In this document: piece after piece, positions 42,561 to 50,836 of the stretch | Position numbering within the stretch: position 1 is the first letter of the stretch | Layout of the letters: every line of letters starts with the position of its first letter | Assembly (NCBI RefSeq): GCF_003233725.1 | Contig: NZ_QKQV01000006.1 | Coordinates: 1-64,000 of the forward strand | DNA: 64,000 bases | Direction of reading: 5' to 3' | Source: Mesonia sp. K7 | GTDB taxonomy: Bacteria; Bacteroidota; Bacteroidia; Flavobacteriales; Flavobacteriaceae | The notes under the pieces: model-generated | Database searches by the model: none | Seen by the model: only the letters and a program-made list of their open reading frames with translations | Told to the model about the DNA's origin: nothing | Program-made: the position numbers and the translations under genes

Positions 42561-43031
42561 CTAATCAACCATATTGTCGAAATAATTGAATAATTCACCT
42601 TTGGTGATGTTGGCTCCTTGCTGAATCAATGCAAAAATATCTTTATTTCTATCGTCTTTAATAACTTTCGTAGAAGTATATATTTCTACATTTTCATCCA
42701 TCAAGTTGCCTTGCAACCAAGCATAACCTTCTTTGGTAGTGATATTTATCGCTTCGTTTTTTACTTTGATACCGATGAGTTGCATTTGTACTTCGCTAAT
42801 TTTAAAAAGAAAAATATGCTGGGGCGAAAAATGCTCTAGATATTCTGCTTTAGATAGTACACCTTCCCAAACCAAGTCGCTAAAAATATCGAGTTCTTCT
42901 TCGGCAACTTCAGGTTTGTTTTGTTTGATGTCTTTCCATTCTTCGGCAGTTATCGATTGTGTTGCCAAAAAATTGATGAATTCTGGATGTAACTCTTCAA
43001 GTTGTTCTTTGGTAAGTCTCGTGTATTTCAA
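42561..43031 (-). CDS. Conserved protein, probably DUF6495
   Basis: The 156-residue soluble protein is acidic and alpha/beta in character: LHPEFINFLATQSITAEEW near the front, FSDLVWEGVLSKAEYLEHFSP in the middle, and IGIKVKNEAINITTKEGY. I associate this protein, placed behind rplI in flavobacteria, with DUF6495, as recall only. Function unknown. It lies convergent to the MacB-type permease gene, 3 bases apart, and downstream of the rplI terminator. Confidence 0.7.
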   Translation of the reverse strand: MKYTRLTKEQLEELHPEFINFLATQSITAEEWKDIKQNKPEVAEEELDIFSDLVWEGVLSKAEYLEHFSPQHIFLFKISEVQMQLIGIKVKNEAINITTKEGYAWLQGNLMDENVEIYTSTKVIKDDRNKDIFALIQQGANITKGELFNYFDNMVD

Positions 43032-43054
43032 AATAATTTCATTTTCAATGATAA

Positions 43055-43089
43055 AAAAGAAAAAAGCCTACTCAAACGAATAGGCTTTT
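43055..43089 (-). terminator. Rho-independent terminator of rpsF-rpsR-rplI
   Basis: On the minus strand AAAAGCCTA (43089-43081) pairs with TAGGCTTTT (43070-43062) around ten bases, followed by T-rich sequence. It lies 20 bases after the rplI stop codon. The DUF6495 ATG is 24 bases further on. Confidence 0.85.
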
Positions 43090-43109
43090 ATAATTTGCAT
43101 AGGAAACGA

Positions 43110-43559
43110 TTAAGCTTCTTTGATTACGTCGAAAGTAAAGTTAGAAATAACTTCTCTGTGGAAACGTAATTTCGCTTCGTATTGTCCTAATCTTTTGATG
43201 TTTCCACCTAAAATACTGATGTATTTTTTATCGATTTCCACACCTTCTTTAGCTAAGGCATCGCTTAAATCTGCAGCGGTAATACTACCAAACATTTTAT
43301 CGTCGTTACCAGCTTTTGCGGTAAGTTTAAGTTCGATACCGTTTGCTTTTTCAGCGTTTTTCTTAGCTTCGTCTATGTTCTTTTGCTCTTTATAAGCTCT
43401 CTGCTTTAAGGTTTCTGCCAACATTTTTTTAGCAGAAGGGGTTGCAAGTTCTGCAAATCCTTGTGGGATAAGATAGTTTCTTCCGTAACCGTTTTTTACG
43501 GTTACTACATCATCAGCAAAACCTAAATTCTCTACGTCTTTCTTTAATATTAATTCCAT
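43110..43559 (-). CDS. rplI: 50S ribosomal protein L9
   Basis: The 149-residue protein has the L9 N-terminal domain (ELILKKDVENLGFADDVVTVK), the GYGRNYLIPQGFA signature, a connecting helix, and the C-terminal domain with DKMFGSITAADLSDAL. Length is normal. It is the last gene of the rpsF-rpsR-rplI operon, 12 bases after rpsR. Confidence 0.97.
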   Translation of the reverse strand: MELILKKDVENLGFADDVVTVKNGYGRNYLIPQGFAELATPSAKKMLAETLKQRAYKEQKNIDEAKKNAEKANGIELKLTAKAGNDDKMFGSITAADLSDALAKEGVEIDKKYISILGGNIKRLGQYEAKLRFHREVISNFTFDVIKEA

Positions 43560-43571
43560 AATTGCTGTTTT

Positions 43572-43871
43572 TTATTTTAATAAATCACCAACGTAAGGCA
43601 TTAATGCTAAATGGCGAGCTCTTTTTACGGCAGTTGCTACTTTTCTTTGGTATTTTAAAGAAGTACCTGTAAGACGACGTGGTAAAATTTTACCTTGCTC
43701 ATTTACAAATGCCATTAAAAAATCTGGATCTTTATAATCGATATACTTAATACCCGATCTTTTAAAACGGCAATATTTTTTTGTTGATGTTGTCTCTATA
43801 TTCAACGGAGTTAAATATCTGATTTCTCCGTCTTTTTTTCCTTTTGCTTGTTGTTCTATAGAAGTTGCCAT
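43572..43871 (-). CDS. rpsR: 30S ribosomal protein S18
   Basis: The 99-residue protein has the S18 marks: [18 protein letters not shown], the [18 protein letters not shown] motif and [13 protein letters not shown]. It binds the 16S rRNA platform with S6. The extra N-terminal 20 residues are common in Bacteroidota. Two bases separate it from rpsF. Confidence 0.97.
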   Translation of the reverse strand: MATSIEQQAKGKKDGEIRYLTPLNIETTSTKKYCRFKRSGIKYIDYKDPDFLMAFVNEQGKILPRRLTGTSLKYQRKVATAVKRARHLALMPYVGDLLK

Positions 43872-43874
43872 AGC

Positions 43875-44213
43875 TTAAGATTTGTCTTGGTTTCTTTTTA
43901 CTCTTTTTTCTGCCCACTCTACAGCGTACTTATCTAACTTTACCGTTAAATAACGCATAATACGCTCGTCACGTCTAAACATCAATTCTAGTTCATCGAT
44001 AACCTCACCAGCAACTTGGTACTCAAAAAGGTTATAGAATCCGCTTTTTTTGTGTTGAATTGGGTAAGCTAATTTTTTTAGTCCCCAGTTCTCTTTGTTA
44101 ACCATCTTAGCGTCTTTAGAAACAAGAAAATCTTCGTATTTCTTTACTGCTTCCTTTACCTGATCTTCAGATAAAACGGGATTTAAGATGAAAACAGTTT
44201 CATAATGATTCAT
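43875..44213 (-). CDS. rpsF: 30S ribosomal protein S6
   Basis: The 112-residue protein shows ETVFILNPVLSEDQVKE, the GLKKLAYPIQHKKSGFY strand pair and RRDERIMRYLTVKLD. It is the first gene of rpsF-rpsR-rplI. No ssb or priB gene sits inside this operon, unlike in proteobacteria. A near-perfect promoter lies upstream. Confidence 0.97.
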   Translation of the reverse strand: MNHYETVFILNPVLSEDQVKEAVKKYEDFLVSKDAKMVNKENWGLKKLAYPIQHKKSGFYNLFEYQVAGEVIDELELMFRRDERIMRYLTVKLDKYAVEWAEKRVKRNQDKS

Positions 44214-44237
44214 AAATTATTTATTTAAATTTGGCTG

Positions 44238-44268
44238 CAAAAGTAAGTGTTCTTTTCGATAAATCAAA
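44238..44268 (-). promoter_or_regulatory. Promoter of rpsF-rpsR-rplI
   Basis: On the minus strand TTTG (44268-44265), then 19 bases, then TACTTTTG (44245-44238): an exact match to TTTG-N19-TAnnTTTG. The leader to the rpsF ATG at 44213 would be about 20 bases. Confidence 0.82.
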
Positions 44269-44339
44269 ACATTGTTGTATAATTGTTAATCTATTTTTTT
44301 AGAAGTGACCTTTTAAGGTTTTAAGTGTCATAATGTAAA

Positions 44340-44915
44340 ATGAGCAAACTGAAAGAAAAAGTTTCTACACTTTTAAGTGACGAAGATTTGGTTGATAGGA
44401 TTGTCCAGACCAAAGACACTTGCCTATTTGCTGAAATTTATGACCGGTATGCTCAGAAAATATATCACAAGTGCTTAAGCTTTGTAAAATCTACTGAAGA
44501 GGCACAAGATTTAACACACGACATTTTTGTAAAACTATTTTTAAAACTTAAATCCTTTAAACATCAATCTAAATTTTCTACATGGTTGTATTCATTCACC
44601 TATAATTTTTGCTTAAATTACGTCAATAGAGAATTGGCAAAGCAAAAAAACATTTTTGTAAATTCTTATGAATTAGATGAAAACCGCCTAGAAGAAATAA
44701 TTTCGGATGATGAAATATATAAACTTAAAACAGAAAAATTAGAGCTCGCTTTAAAAAAAGTTGACCCAGAAACAAAATCTATCTTATTGATGAAGTATCA
44801 AGATGATTTTAGTTTAAAAGAAATTATGGACGTTTTTGATATTGGTGAAAGTGCTACAAAAATGAGACTAAACAGAGCAAAACAAAAACTAATCGAAGTT
44901 TATAAAACGATATAA
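44340..44915 (+). CDS. ECF-type RNA polymerase sigma factor
   Basis: The 191-residue protein has region 2 at about residues 25-90 (FAEIYDRYAQKIYHKCLSF, DLTHDIFVKLF, STWLYSFTYNFCLNYV) and region 4 at about 125-185 with the LMKYQDDFSLKEIMDVF helix-turn-helix. It belongs to the extracytoplasmic-function sigma group. No transmembrane anti-sigma gene follows; instead a 64-residue soluble protein starts immediately after its stop (TAA-ATG). A 12-base near-palindrome ACCTT-TT-AAGGT (44308-44319) lies 20 bases before its ATG and may be an operator. Confidence 0.92.
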   Translation: MSKLKEKVSTLLSDEDLVDRIVQTKDTCLFAEIYDRYAQKIYHKCLSFVKSTEEAQDLTHDIFVKLFLKLKSFKHQSKFSTWLYSFTYNFCLNYVNRELAKQKNIFVNSYELDENRLEEIISDDEIYKLKTEKLELALKKVDPETKSILLMKYQDDFSLKEIMDVFDIGESATKMRLNRAKQKLIEVYKTI

Positions 44916-45110
44916 ATGCAAAACCCATTTAAAAATATAATCAATAACGAAAAACTTCCAGACACTTTAAAAAATAAAGTGATGAATGATATCGATTTGA
45001 TTAAACTTTCGTTAGACTTTACAGACCTAATCGCTATAAAATACCCTGCTTCTTTGCAAGAGCTTTTAAATTTAAAAAACAAAAATAAAAACAACCAAAA
45101 TAATGAATAA
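44916..45110 (+). CDS. 64-aa soluble protein coupled to sigma factor and MscS
   Basis: The protein has no membrane segment, no Cys and no signal. The front NPFKNIINNEKLPDTLK and a helix with KVMNDIDLIKLSLDF and DLIAIKYPASLQELL suggest two or three amphipathic helices; the tail is Lys/Asn-rich. It starts directly after the sigma stop codon and overlaps the MscS gene by 8 bases, so all three are tightly coupled. The position suggests a regulator or partner of the sigma factor or channel; that is inference only. I do not recognise a family. Confidence 0.75.
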   Translation: MQNPFKNIINNEKLPDTLKNKVMNDIDLIKLSLDFTDLIAIKYPASLQELLNLKNKNKNNQNNE

Positions 45111-45921
45111 TCAATTAGATTTTAAAGTTTTAAATGAACTCTATTCTAAAATTGCTGAAATAACCCCTAAAATCATCTTGTTTATCCTTTTCGTAATCAT
45201 CGCCTGGTTATTACTAAAAATAGTTTTAATAATTGTGCGTGGCTTACTCAAAATCACGAAAATAAAAAGATTAGAGGAAAAACTAAATGACAACGAATTA
45301 GTAGAAAAACTAAATATCAAAATCAAACCAGACAAAATCATCTTAGCTTTTGTAAAATGGTTTCTAATTTTGGTTTTTATCATTATTGGTGCAGAGTTTT
45401 TAGGTTTAAAAGCTATTTCAGATGAAACTTCAAACCTCATCTCCTATTTACCACAATTTTTTACAGCCTTATTGATTTTTATAGGGGGTATTTATTTTGC
45501 AAACTTTATCAAGGTTTCGGTAAGAAATATCCTGAAGTCTTTTGATATAAATGGCTCTAAAACTATAAGTCTGTTGGTATTTTATTTCTTAGCCATAATG
45601 GTTTCTATTACTGCTTTAAATCACGCCGGTGTCGAAACAGAATTAATTACCAACAATTTATTTTTGATTATTGGAGCTTTTTTAGTAGCTTTTGCGATAG
45701 CTTTTGGTCTTGGCTCAAAAGAGGTAGTATATAAACTTTTGATAGGTTTTTATAGCCGAAAAAATATTGCTGTTGGTGATTTTATAAAAATTGATGAAAT
45801 TGAAGGAATGGTTTTAGCTATAGAAAACATCTCTCTTAAGGTGAAAACTGTTGATAATAAAACAGTTATCATTCCCGTAGCAAATTTAGGTGAAAAAAAT
45901 GTAGAAATTTTGCCTAAGTAA
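45103..45921 (+). CDS. MscS-family mechanosensitive channel
   Basis: The 272-residue protein has four predicted spans: about residues 20-45, 84-105, 115-135 and 155-205 (the last being the pore-lining TM3 pair with AFLVAFAIAFGLGSKEVV). The soluble beta domain follows with NIAVGDFIKIDEIEGMV and VKTVDNKTVIIPVANLG. It should release solutes under hypo-osmotic stress. Linked by overlap to the 64-residue protein and, through it, to the ECF sigma factor. Confidence 0.9.
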   Translation: MNNQLDFKVLNELYSKIAEITPKIILFILFVIIAWLLLKIVLIIVRGLLKITKIKRLEEKLNDNELVEKLNIKIKPDKIILAFVKWFLILVFIIIGAEFLGLKAISDETSNLISYLPQFFTALLIFIGGIYFANFIKVSVRNILKSFDINGSKTISLLVFYFLAIMVSITALNHAGVETELITNNLFLIIGAFLVAFAIAFGLGSKEVVYKLLIGFYSRKNIAVGDFIKIDEIEGMVLAIENISLKVKTVDNKTVIIPVANLGEKNVEILPK

Positions 45922-45990
45922 TGTGACAAATTATAGAAATTTGTTTCTAAAATTATAAAGCATAATCATCAAAACTTAAAAAAGTAGCCC

Positions 45991-46704
45991 TTGAGTTCTT
46001 TAAAGTTAAAAACAATTGTAATTGACGATTCCACTATACAGCGTCTCACCATTTCTAAAATGGCTAAGAACAATCCACATATAGATTTTTATGCGGATTA
46101 CAACAACGCTGTAAAAGCAAAAGAAAGCATAGTCAAAAACCAAATAGATTTAGTTTTTTTAGATGTTGAGATGCCATTATTCTCAGGTTTTGATATGCTA
46201 GATAGTTTAGAAAAACCACCTATTGTTATCTTTATTACTGGAAAGCAAAAATATGCCTTGCAAGCTTTTGAGTATAAAGCCATCGATTTTCTTCAGAAAC
46301 CTATTCAAAAAAACAGGTTTGACAAAGCAGTGGAGAAGGCCTTAGAAATGCATAAGCTTAAACACAACTATGCACAAACAGCTCAAGAAGAAAGTAAATA
46401 TATTTTTGTGAAAAGTAATTTTAAAAATCACAAAGTTTATCTCAACTCCATAAAATATATCGAGGCTTTTGGAGATTACGTAAAAGTACGTACCGATAAT
46501 GGAAGTTACACTGTTTTATCTACCATGAAAAATTATGAAAAAGAATTGGCAAAAGACAACTTTTTCAGAATTCATAAATCTTTTATAGTTAACCTTAACC
46601 GTGTGAAAAACTTTAGTTCTAAAAGTGTTTGGGTAGGAGAACAGGAATTTCCTTTGAGCAGAAACAAAAAAGACAAACTCAAGGATTTATTAGAAAACCT
46701 CTAA
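45991..46704 (+). CDS. LytTR-family response regulator
   Basis: The 237-residue regulator starts at a TTG (45991). The receiver domain (about 5-120) has Asp12/Asp13, phospho-acceptor Asp58 in FLDVEMPLFSG, and KAIDFLQKP near residue 100. The LytTR DNA-binding domain (about 135-235) has VKSNFKNHKVYLNSIKYIEAFGDYVKV and FRIHKSFIVNLNRV. No sensor kinase is adjacent, so it is an orphan. Its stop codon shares the CTAA overlap with the convergent priA gene. Confidence 0.92.
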   Translation: MSSLKLKTIVIDDSTIQRLTISKMAKNNPHIDFYADYNNAVKAKESIVKNQIDLVFLDVEMPLFSGFDMLDSLEKPPIVIFITGKQKYALQAFEYKAIDFLQKPIQKNRFDKAVEKALEMHKLKHNYAQTAQEESKYIFVKSNFKNHKVYLNSIKYIEAFGDYVKVRTDNGSYTVLSTMKNYEKELAKDNFFRIHKSFIVNLNRVKNFSSKSVWVGEQEFPLSRNKKDKLKDLLENL

Positions 46705-49142
46705 TAAGGGTCGACATCAAAAATTAGACGAATACCCCTAAAAGCAGCTACAGCCTCGTAACTCTTTTTTATTTTTAATAAATACTGCTTGGTTTTGTCT
46801 AAAGATTGCTTTGGTGGGATTTTCAGAATAATATTTTTGATAAAATCGTTATTAATCCGAGCTATTGCAGGAAATTCTGGCCCCAGAACATTTTCTTTAA
46901 ACTGCATCATTAAACCTTTCGCAAACCAATCTGCAGCTTCATTCAGCCGGTTATAATCTCTTCCTTTAAAGATGATTTTAACCATTCTATATACAGGCGG
47001 ATATTTAAAGTTGTAGCGATCATCAATTTGTTCTTTGTACATCGTTGCATAATCATTGGTAGTGACTTGCTGTAAAATCTGGTGATTAGGATTATACGTC
47101 TGTATCAAAACCTTACCTCTTTCTTGGGTTCTTCCTGCTCTACCCGCAACCTGAACCAACAGCTGAAAACATCTTTCGTGGGAACGAAAATCAGGGAAGT
47201 TCAACAAATTGTCGGCATTCATCACACCTACTAAATCTACATTTCTAAAATCGAGCCCTTTAGTCACAATTTGGGTACCCACCAAAATATCTATCTCTTG
47301 TTGCTGAAACCTGTTGATGATTTTTTCATAACCATATTTTCCTCGCGTGGTATCTAAATCCATTCGCCCAATTTGATGTTTCGGAAAAAGCACTTTCAAC
47401 TCGGTTTCTACTTGCTCTGTTCCCAAACCTTTGGTAGATAATTCTGGGCTTTTGCAAACCAAACAATGACTTTGCATAGCCATTTGATAACCACAATAGT
47501 GACAACGCAAGGTGTTGTTTTGCTGATGATAAGTCAAGCTCACATCACAATTGGGACATTGTACCGAATGACCACAAGTGTTACATTCTAAAATAGGCGA
47601 AAACCCTCTTCTATTCTGAAATAAAATCACTTGTTTTCCTTTCTCCAAAGTCGCTTCAATTGCCAAAAAAAGCGTTTCAGAAAAATGCCCTTTCATTTTC
47701 TTTTTTTTGTGCGCTTCTTTCAAATCGACCAATTGAATTTCTGGGGGTAAAATGTTTTTAAATCGATTTTTTAATTCCACTAAAGTGAACTTAGCGTGCA
47801 AAGCGTTATAATAACTCTCTATGCTTGGTGTTGCCGTACCTAAGAGAATATTTGCTTTAGCAATTTTCGCTAAAACAATAGCAACATCACGTGCGTGATA
47901 TCTTGGCGAAGGTTGGTATTGTTTATACGTATTTTCGTGCGATTCATCTACAATGACCAACCCCAAATTTTGAAATGGAAGAAATACAGACGAGCGAACG
48001 CCAATTACAATTTTTCCACCAGTATTATTTAAAACATGTTTATATACTTCTACCCTTTCGTTAGAAGTATATTTACTGTGATAAACCAAAACCTCGTTAC
48101 CAAAATAAGCTTGCATACGACTCACCAATTGGGTAGTGAGCGCTATTTCTGGTAGCATATACAAGACTTGTTTTCCTTTTGCCAGTTGCTGTTTGATGAG
48201 TTCTATATAAATTTCGGTTTTACCCGAAGAAGTTACCCCATGTAACAAGCCAACCTCTCCTTTAGAAAAAGCATTTTTTATTTCATTGAGCACTTGTATT
48301 TGTTCTTCAGAATAGCTGATTTCTGATTTGTAACTTTCTGTATCTGTTTTTGTTCTGTCGGCTTGTAAATGATATTCCTTAAATATTTGCTTATCGATCA
48401 ATGCTCTTAAAACTGCATCTGAAACCTCTTCTTCTTTTTTAAACTTCTTTTTGGAGATTGGTTTTGGTGATTTCGCTTTTAGCGAATAAAATTTTAGCAA
48501 GGCTTCCTTTTGTTTGGGCGCATTATTTAAGTCTTCTATAATTAGCTGTAAATTTTGCCCTACATCTTCTCCTAACTTTAAATATTTTACCAATTTAGGT
48601 TGGTATTTTTTGTAGATTTCCTGATGCAGCAAAACGGCATTTTTATCGACCATTTTCTTTAGGAGTTGCAACACATTTTTCTTTTCCAGAAGCTTACCAA
48701 TTTCCTTAATTTTTATGACCGATTGGTTTTGCAAAGCTTCAAAAACAAGGTATTCTTCATCGGTAAGTTCATTTTCACTTAAAGTGAAATCTTGATTACG
48801 CTCGACAATTGTTTCGCTTTCCAACAAAAAAGCATTGGGTAAAACGGCTTTCAGTACTTCGCCTTCGCTACAGAGATAATAATCAGAAATCCATTTGATG
48901 AGTTGAAACTGGTTTGGTGTAATTAACGGATGCTCATCAATGATCTGCTCTATTTCTTTTAACTCGTATTTTTCTGGAAATCTATCGTGTATTTCTGCAA
49001 CAATCCCAGTGTAAACCTTGGTTTTCCCGAAAGGCACCGCTACTCTACTTCCTATATTTATCTGACGAAAATCACTTTCGCTCACCGCATAAGTAAACCT
49101 CGCATCGAGCGGTAATGGCAAAATAACATCAATTAAATTCAT
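46701..49142 (-). CDS. priA: Primosomal replication restart helicase PriA
   Basis: The 813-residue protein restarts stalled forks. It has the N-terminal DNA-binding part (residues 1 to about 270), helicase motif GVTSSGKTEIY, the DESHENTYKQ motif, a zinc region with CNTCGHSVQCPNCD, CHYCG and CLVC pairs (about residues 520-560), and the C-terminal VAGRAGRTQERGKV. Length is a little above the E. coli enzyme because of charged insertions near residues 220-250. Stop codon overlaps the LytTR stop by 4 bases. Confidence 0.94.
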   Translation of the reverse strand: MNLIDVILPLPLDARFTYAVSESDFRQINIGSRVAVPFGKTKVYTGIVAEIHDRFPEKYELKEIEQIIDEHPLITPNQFQLIKWISDYYLCSEGEVLKAVLPNAFLLESETIVERNQDFTLSENELTDEEYLVFEALQNQSVIKIKEIGKLLEKKNVLQLLKKMVDKNAVLLHQEIYKKYQPKLVKYLKLGEDVGQNLQLIIEDLNNAPKQKEALLKFYSLKAKSPKPISKKKFKKEEEVSDAVLRALIDKQIFKEYHLQADRTKTDTESYKSEISYSEEQIQVLNEIKNAFSKGEVGLLHGVTSSGKTEIYIELIKQQLAKGKQVLYMLPEIALTTQLVSRMQAYFGNEVLVYHSKYTSNERVEVYKHVLNNTGGKIVIGVRSSVFLPFQNLGLVIVDESHENTYKQYQPSPRYHARDVAIVLAKIAKANILLGTATPSIESYYNALHAKFTLVELKNRFKNILPPEIQLVDLKEAHKKKKMKGHFSETLFLAIEATLEKGKQVILFQNRRGFSPILECNTCGHSVQCPNCDVSLTYHQQNNTLRCHYCGYQMAMQSHCLVCKSPELSTKGLGTEQVETELKVLFPKHQIGRMDLDTTRGKYGYEKIINRFQQQEIDILVGTQIVTKGLDFRNVDLVGVMNADNLLNFPDFRSHERCFQLLVQVAGRAGRTQERGKVLIQTYNPNHQILQQVTTNDYATMYKEQIDDRYNFKYPPVYRMVKIIFKGRDYNRLNEAADWFAKGLMMQFKENVLGPEFPAIARINNDFIKNIILKIPPKQSLDKTKQYLLKIKKSYEAVAAFRGIRLIFDVDPY

Positions 49143-49166
49143 AGGCGTTTTGAAATGAATTTATAA

Positions 49167-49198
49167 AAATAAAAAAGTCCGAAATAAAATTCGGACTT
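49167..49198 (-). terminator. Rho-independent terminator of DUF5606
   Basis: On the minus strand AAGTCCGAA (49198-49190) pairs with TTCGGACTT (49183-49175) around six bases, followed by a T run. It lies 23 bases after the DUF5606 stop codon and upstream of priA, which therefore needs its own promoter or read-through. Confidence 0.9.
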
Positions 49199-49220
49199 CA
49201 ATTTAAAAAGAAATATATTT

Positions 49221-49646
49221 TTACTCTTCTTCTCCAAAAGTATCTTCCGTTTTTTCTTCTTCGGCAAAATTGTTAATTCCAGATTTTACCAACATATTAT
49301 ACCATTGCACTACTTTTTTGATGTCACTGGCATAAACTCTGTCTTCATCATATTCTGGTAAAACTTCCTGAAAATAACTTTCTAATTTTGCTTTAGACTC
49401 TTTGTGGCTTATGGTTTCTCCTCCGTTTTCTTTATCGGCAATTTTCTGAAAAACCTCTCTTAACGGAACTTCTTCTGTGTAGGTGTACATCGCGATTTCG
49501 CTAAGCATACTTACGTTATGTCTTAAATTGACATTTAGTTTTTTCTTGTCATCAATCTTTTGGGCAATAAAACCGCCTTTGGTTTGGGCTTTAATTTCAT
49601 AAAGTCCTGGTTTTCCTGAAATAGATAATATTTTATCGAAACTCAT
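49221..49646 (-). CDS. DUF5606 family protein
   Basis: The 141-residue soluble protein shows the family start FDKILSISGKPGLYEIKAQ, an LRHNVSMLSEIAMYTYTEEVPLREV segment, and VYASDIKKVVQWYNML. The last 15 residues are acidic. DUF5606 is a Bacteroidota family with no known activity. It lies behind def with a 58-base gap; a conserved neighbourhood def-DUF5606 is common in flavobacteria (recall). Confidence 0.85.
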   Translation of the reverse strand: MSFDKILSISGKPGLYEIKAQTKGGFIAQKIDDKKKLNVNLRHNVSMLSEIAMYTYTEEVPLREVFQKIADKENGGETISHKESKAKLESYFQEVLPEYDEDRVYASDIKKVVQWYNMLVKSGINNFAEEEKTEDTFGEEE

Positions 49647-49704
49647 AGTTAGGGTTTAATTTTAAGGATAGCAAATATCTAATCTTTATTGAATTTTGCA
49701 AAAA

Positions 49705-50295
49705 TTATCTTGCTTTTTTAGCTTTAGGAAAACGCATACGGTAATCGATACGTATTTTCCCTTTTGAAATGTTTTCCAGTTTTCCTTTTATCAATCTTTT
49801 TTTGAGGGAAGAAAGCTTATCGGTAAACAAAACTCCTTCGATATGATCGTATTCATGTTGAATCACACGCGCTAAAATTCCGTCGAAAGACTTGACTTGT
49901 TTTTTAAAGTTTTCGTCTTCGTATTCTATAGTGATTTTAGGTTTTCGAAACACATCTTCACGAATTTCCGGAATGCTCAAACAACCTTCATTAAACGCCC
50001 ATTCGTCACCAAATTCTTCAACAATCTGAGCATTGATAAAAACCAATTTAGAGTCTTTAAGACTGTTGATTTCTTCTTCGCTTAAATCGTCATCTTCGGC
50101 AAAGGGCGAAGCATCAACCACAAATAAACGAATAGGTAAACCTACTTGCGGAGCTGCCAAACCAACGCCAGTGGCATTGTACATGGTTTCCCACATGTTT
50201 TCTAATAACTCTTCTAACTTTGGATAATCTTTGGTAATTGGTTTTGCTTTTTTCTTCAATACCGGATCTCCGTAAGCAACAATTGGTAAAATCAT
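49705..50295 (-). CDS. def: Peptide deformylase
   Basis: From the ATG at 50295 the enzyme has 196 residues: the three deformylase motifs GVGLAAPQVG, EGCLSIP and QHEYDHIEGVLF carry the metal ligands (Cys and two His) and catalytic Glu. It removes the N-formyl group added after fmt action. A frame back to 50328 is rejected because the -7 element lies inside it. Length is typical of Bacteroidota enzymes. Confidence 0.95.
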   Translation of the reverse strand: MILPIVAYGDPVLKKKAKPITKDYPKLEELLENMWETMYNATGVGLAAPQVGLPIRLFVVDASPFAEDDDLSEEEINSLKDSKLVFINAQIVEEFGDEWAFNEGCLSIPEIREDVFRKPKITIEYEDENFKKQVKSFDGILARVIQHEYDHIEGVLFTDKLSSLKKRLIKGKLENISKGKIRIDYRMRFPKAKKAR

Positions 50296-50315
50296 AGGTT
50301 TTATTTTAACTCGCG

Positions 50316-50323
50316 CAAAGGTA
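50316..50323 (-). promoter_or_regulatory. -7 element upstream of def
   Basis: On the minus strand TACCTTTG fits TAnnTTTG and sits 20 bases before the ATG at 50295. No clear TTTG at -33. Confidence 0.5.
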
Positions 50324-50339
50324 AGCAATCGTATTTATC

Positions 50340-50750
50340 TTATCGACTATACAAGTAATTTTGAAGTATAATTGTAGCCGATATTTCATCTATCAAGGCT
50401 TTGTCTCGTCTTTTTTTCTTTTTTAATCCACCGTCAATCATGCTTTGGAAAGCCATTTTAGACGTAAAACGTTCGTCTACTCGTTCTACTTTCATAACTG
50501 GAAAATTTTCGCGAAAGCTCACTAAAAATTCTTGTATATAAACTTCTGATGGTGAAGGTGAACCATCTTTTTGTTTGGGTTCTCCTACCAAAACCAATTC
50601 TACGTTTTCTTTCTGAAAATAATCTTTTAAAAAAGAAATGAGATTTGGCGTTTCTACAGTTGTCAAGCCCGAAGCAATGAGTTGTAATTCATCGGTTATT
50701 GCAATTCCTGTACGTTTGGTACCATAATCTAAAGCGATAATTCTTGCCAT
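50340..50750 (-). CDS. ruvX: Putative Holliday-junction resolvase / YqgF nuclease
   Basis: From the ATG at 50750 the protein has 136 residues, the normal size. The RNase H-like fold shows ALDYGTKRTGIAITD at the start, LVGEPKQKDGS, and VERVDERFTSKMA. YqgF/RuvX is implicated in processing of 16S rRNA 5' ends and was named as a resolvase; both are family knowledge. The longer frame to 50804 contains the promoter -7 element and is rejected. It is divergent from dapD. Confidence 0.9.
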   Translation of the reverse strand: MARIIALDYGTKRTGIAITDELQLIASGLTTVETPNLISFLKDYFQKENVELVLVGEPKQKDGSPSPSEVYIQEFLVSFRENFPVMKVERVDERFTSKMAFQSMIDGGLKKKKRRDKALIDEISATIILQNYLYSR

Positions 50751-50764
50751 CAAAAAACTTTTTA

Positions 50765-50795
50765 CAAAAGTAATACTTCTTTCTAAAAGTTCTAA
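50765..50795 (-). promoter_or_regulatory. Probable ruvX promoter
   Basis: On the minus strand TACTTTTG (50772-50765) fits the -7 consensus; TTAG (50795-50792), 19 bases upstream, is one base from TTTG. The leader to the ATG at 50750 is about ten bases. Confidence 0.5.
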
Positions 50796-50811
50796 AATAC
50801 GCATTAAACCT

Positions 50812-50819
50812 TATATTTG
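50812..50819 (+). promoter_or_regulatory. -7 element upstream of dapD
   Basis: TATATTTG fits TAnnTTTG exactly and lies 17 bases before the dapD ATG. No TTTG lies 19 bases upstream, so confidence is moderate. With the ruvX element it makes a compact divergent promoter pair. Confidence 0.5.
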
Positions 50820-50836
50820 CGAAAAACAAAACCCAA

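Noticed and set aside
50751-50804. Longer N terminus of RuvX
   Set aside because: The -7 element TACTTTTG sits inside it, and the family's DYGTKRTG segment starts right after the Met at 50750.
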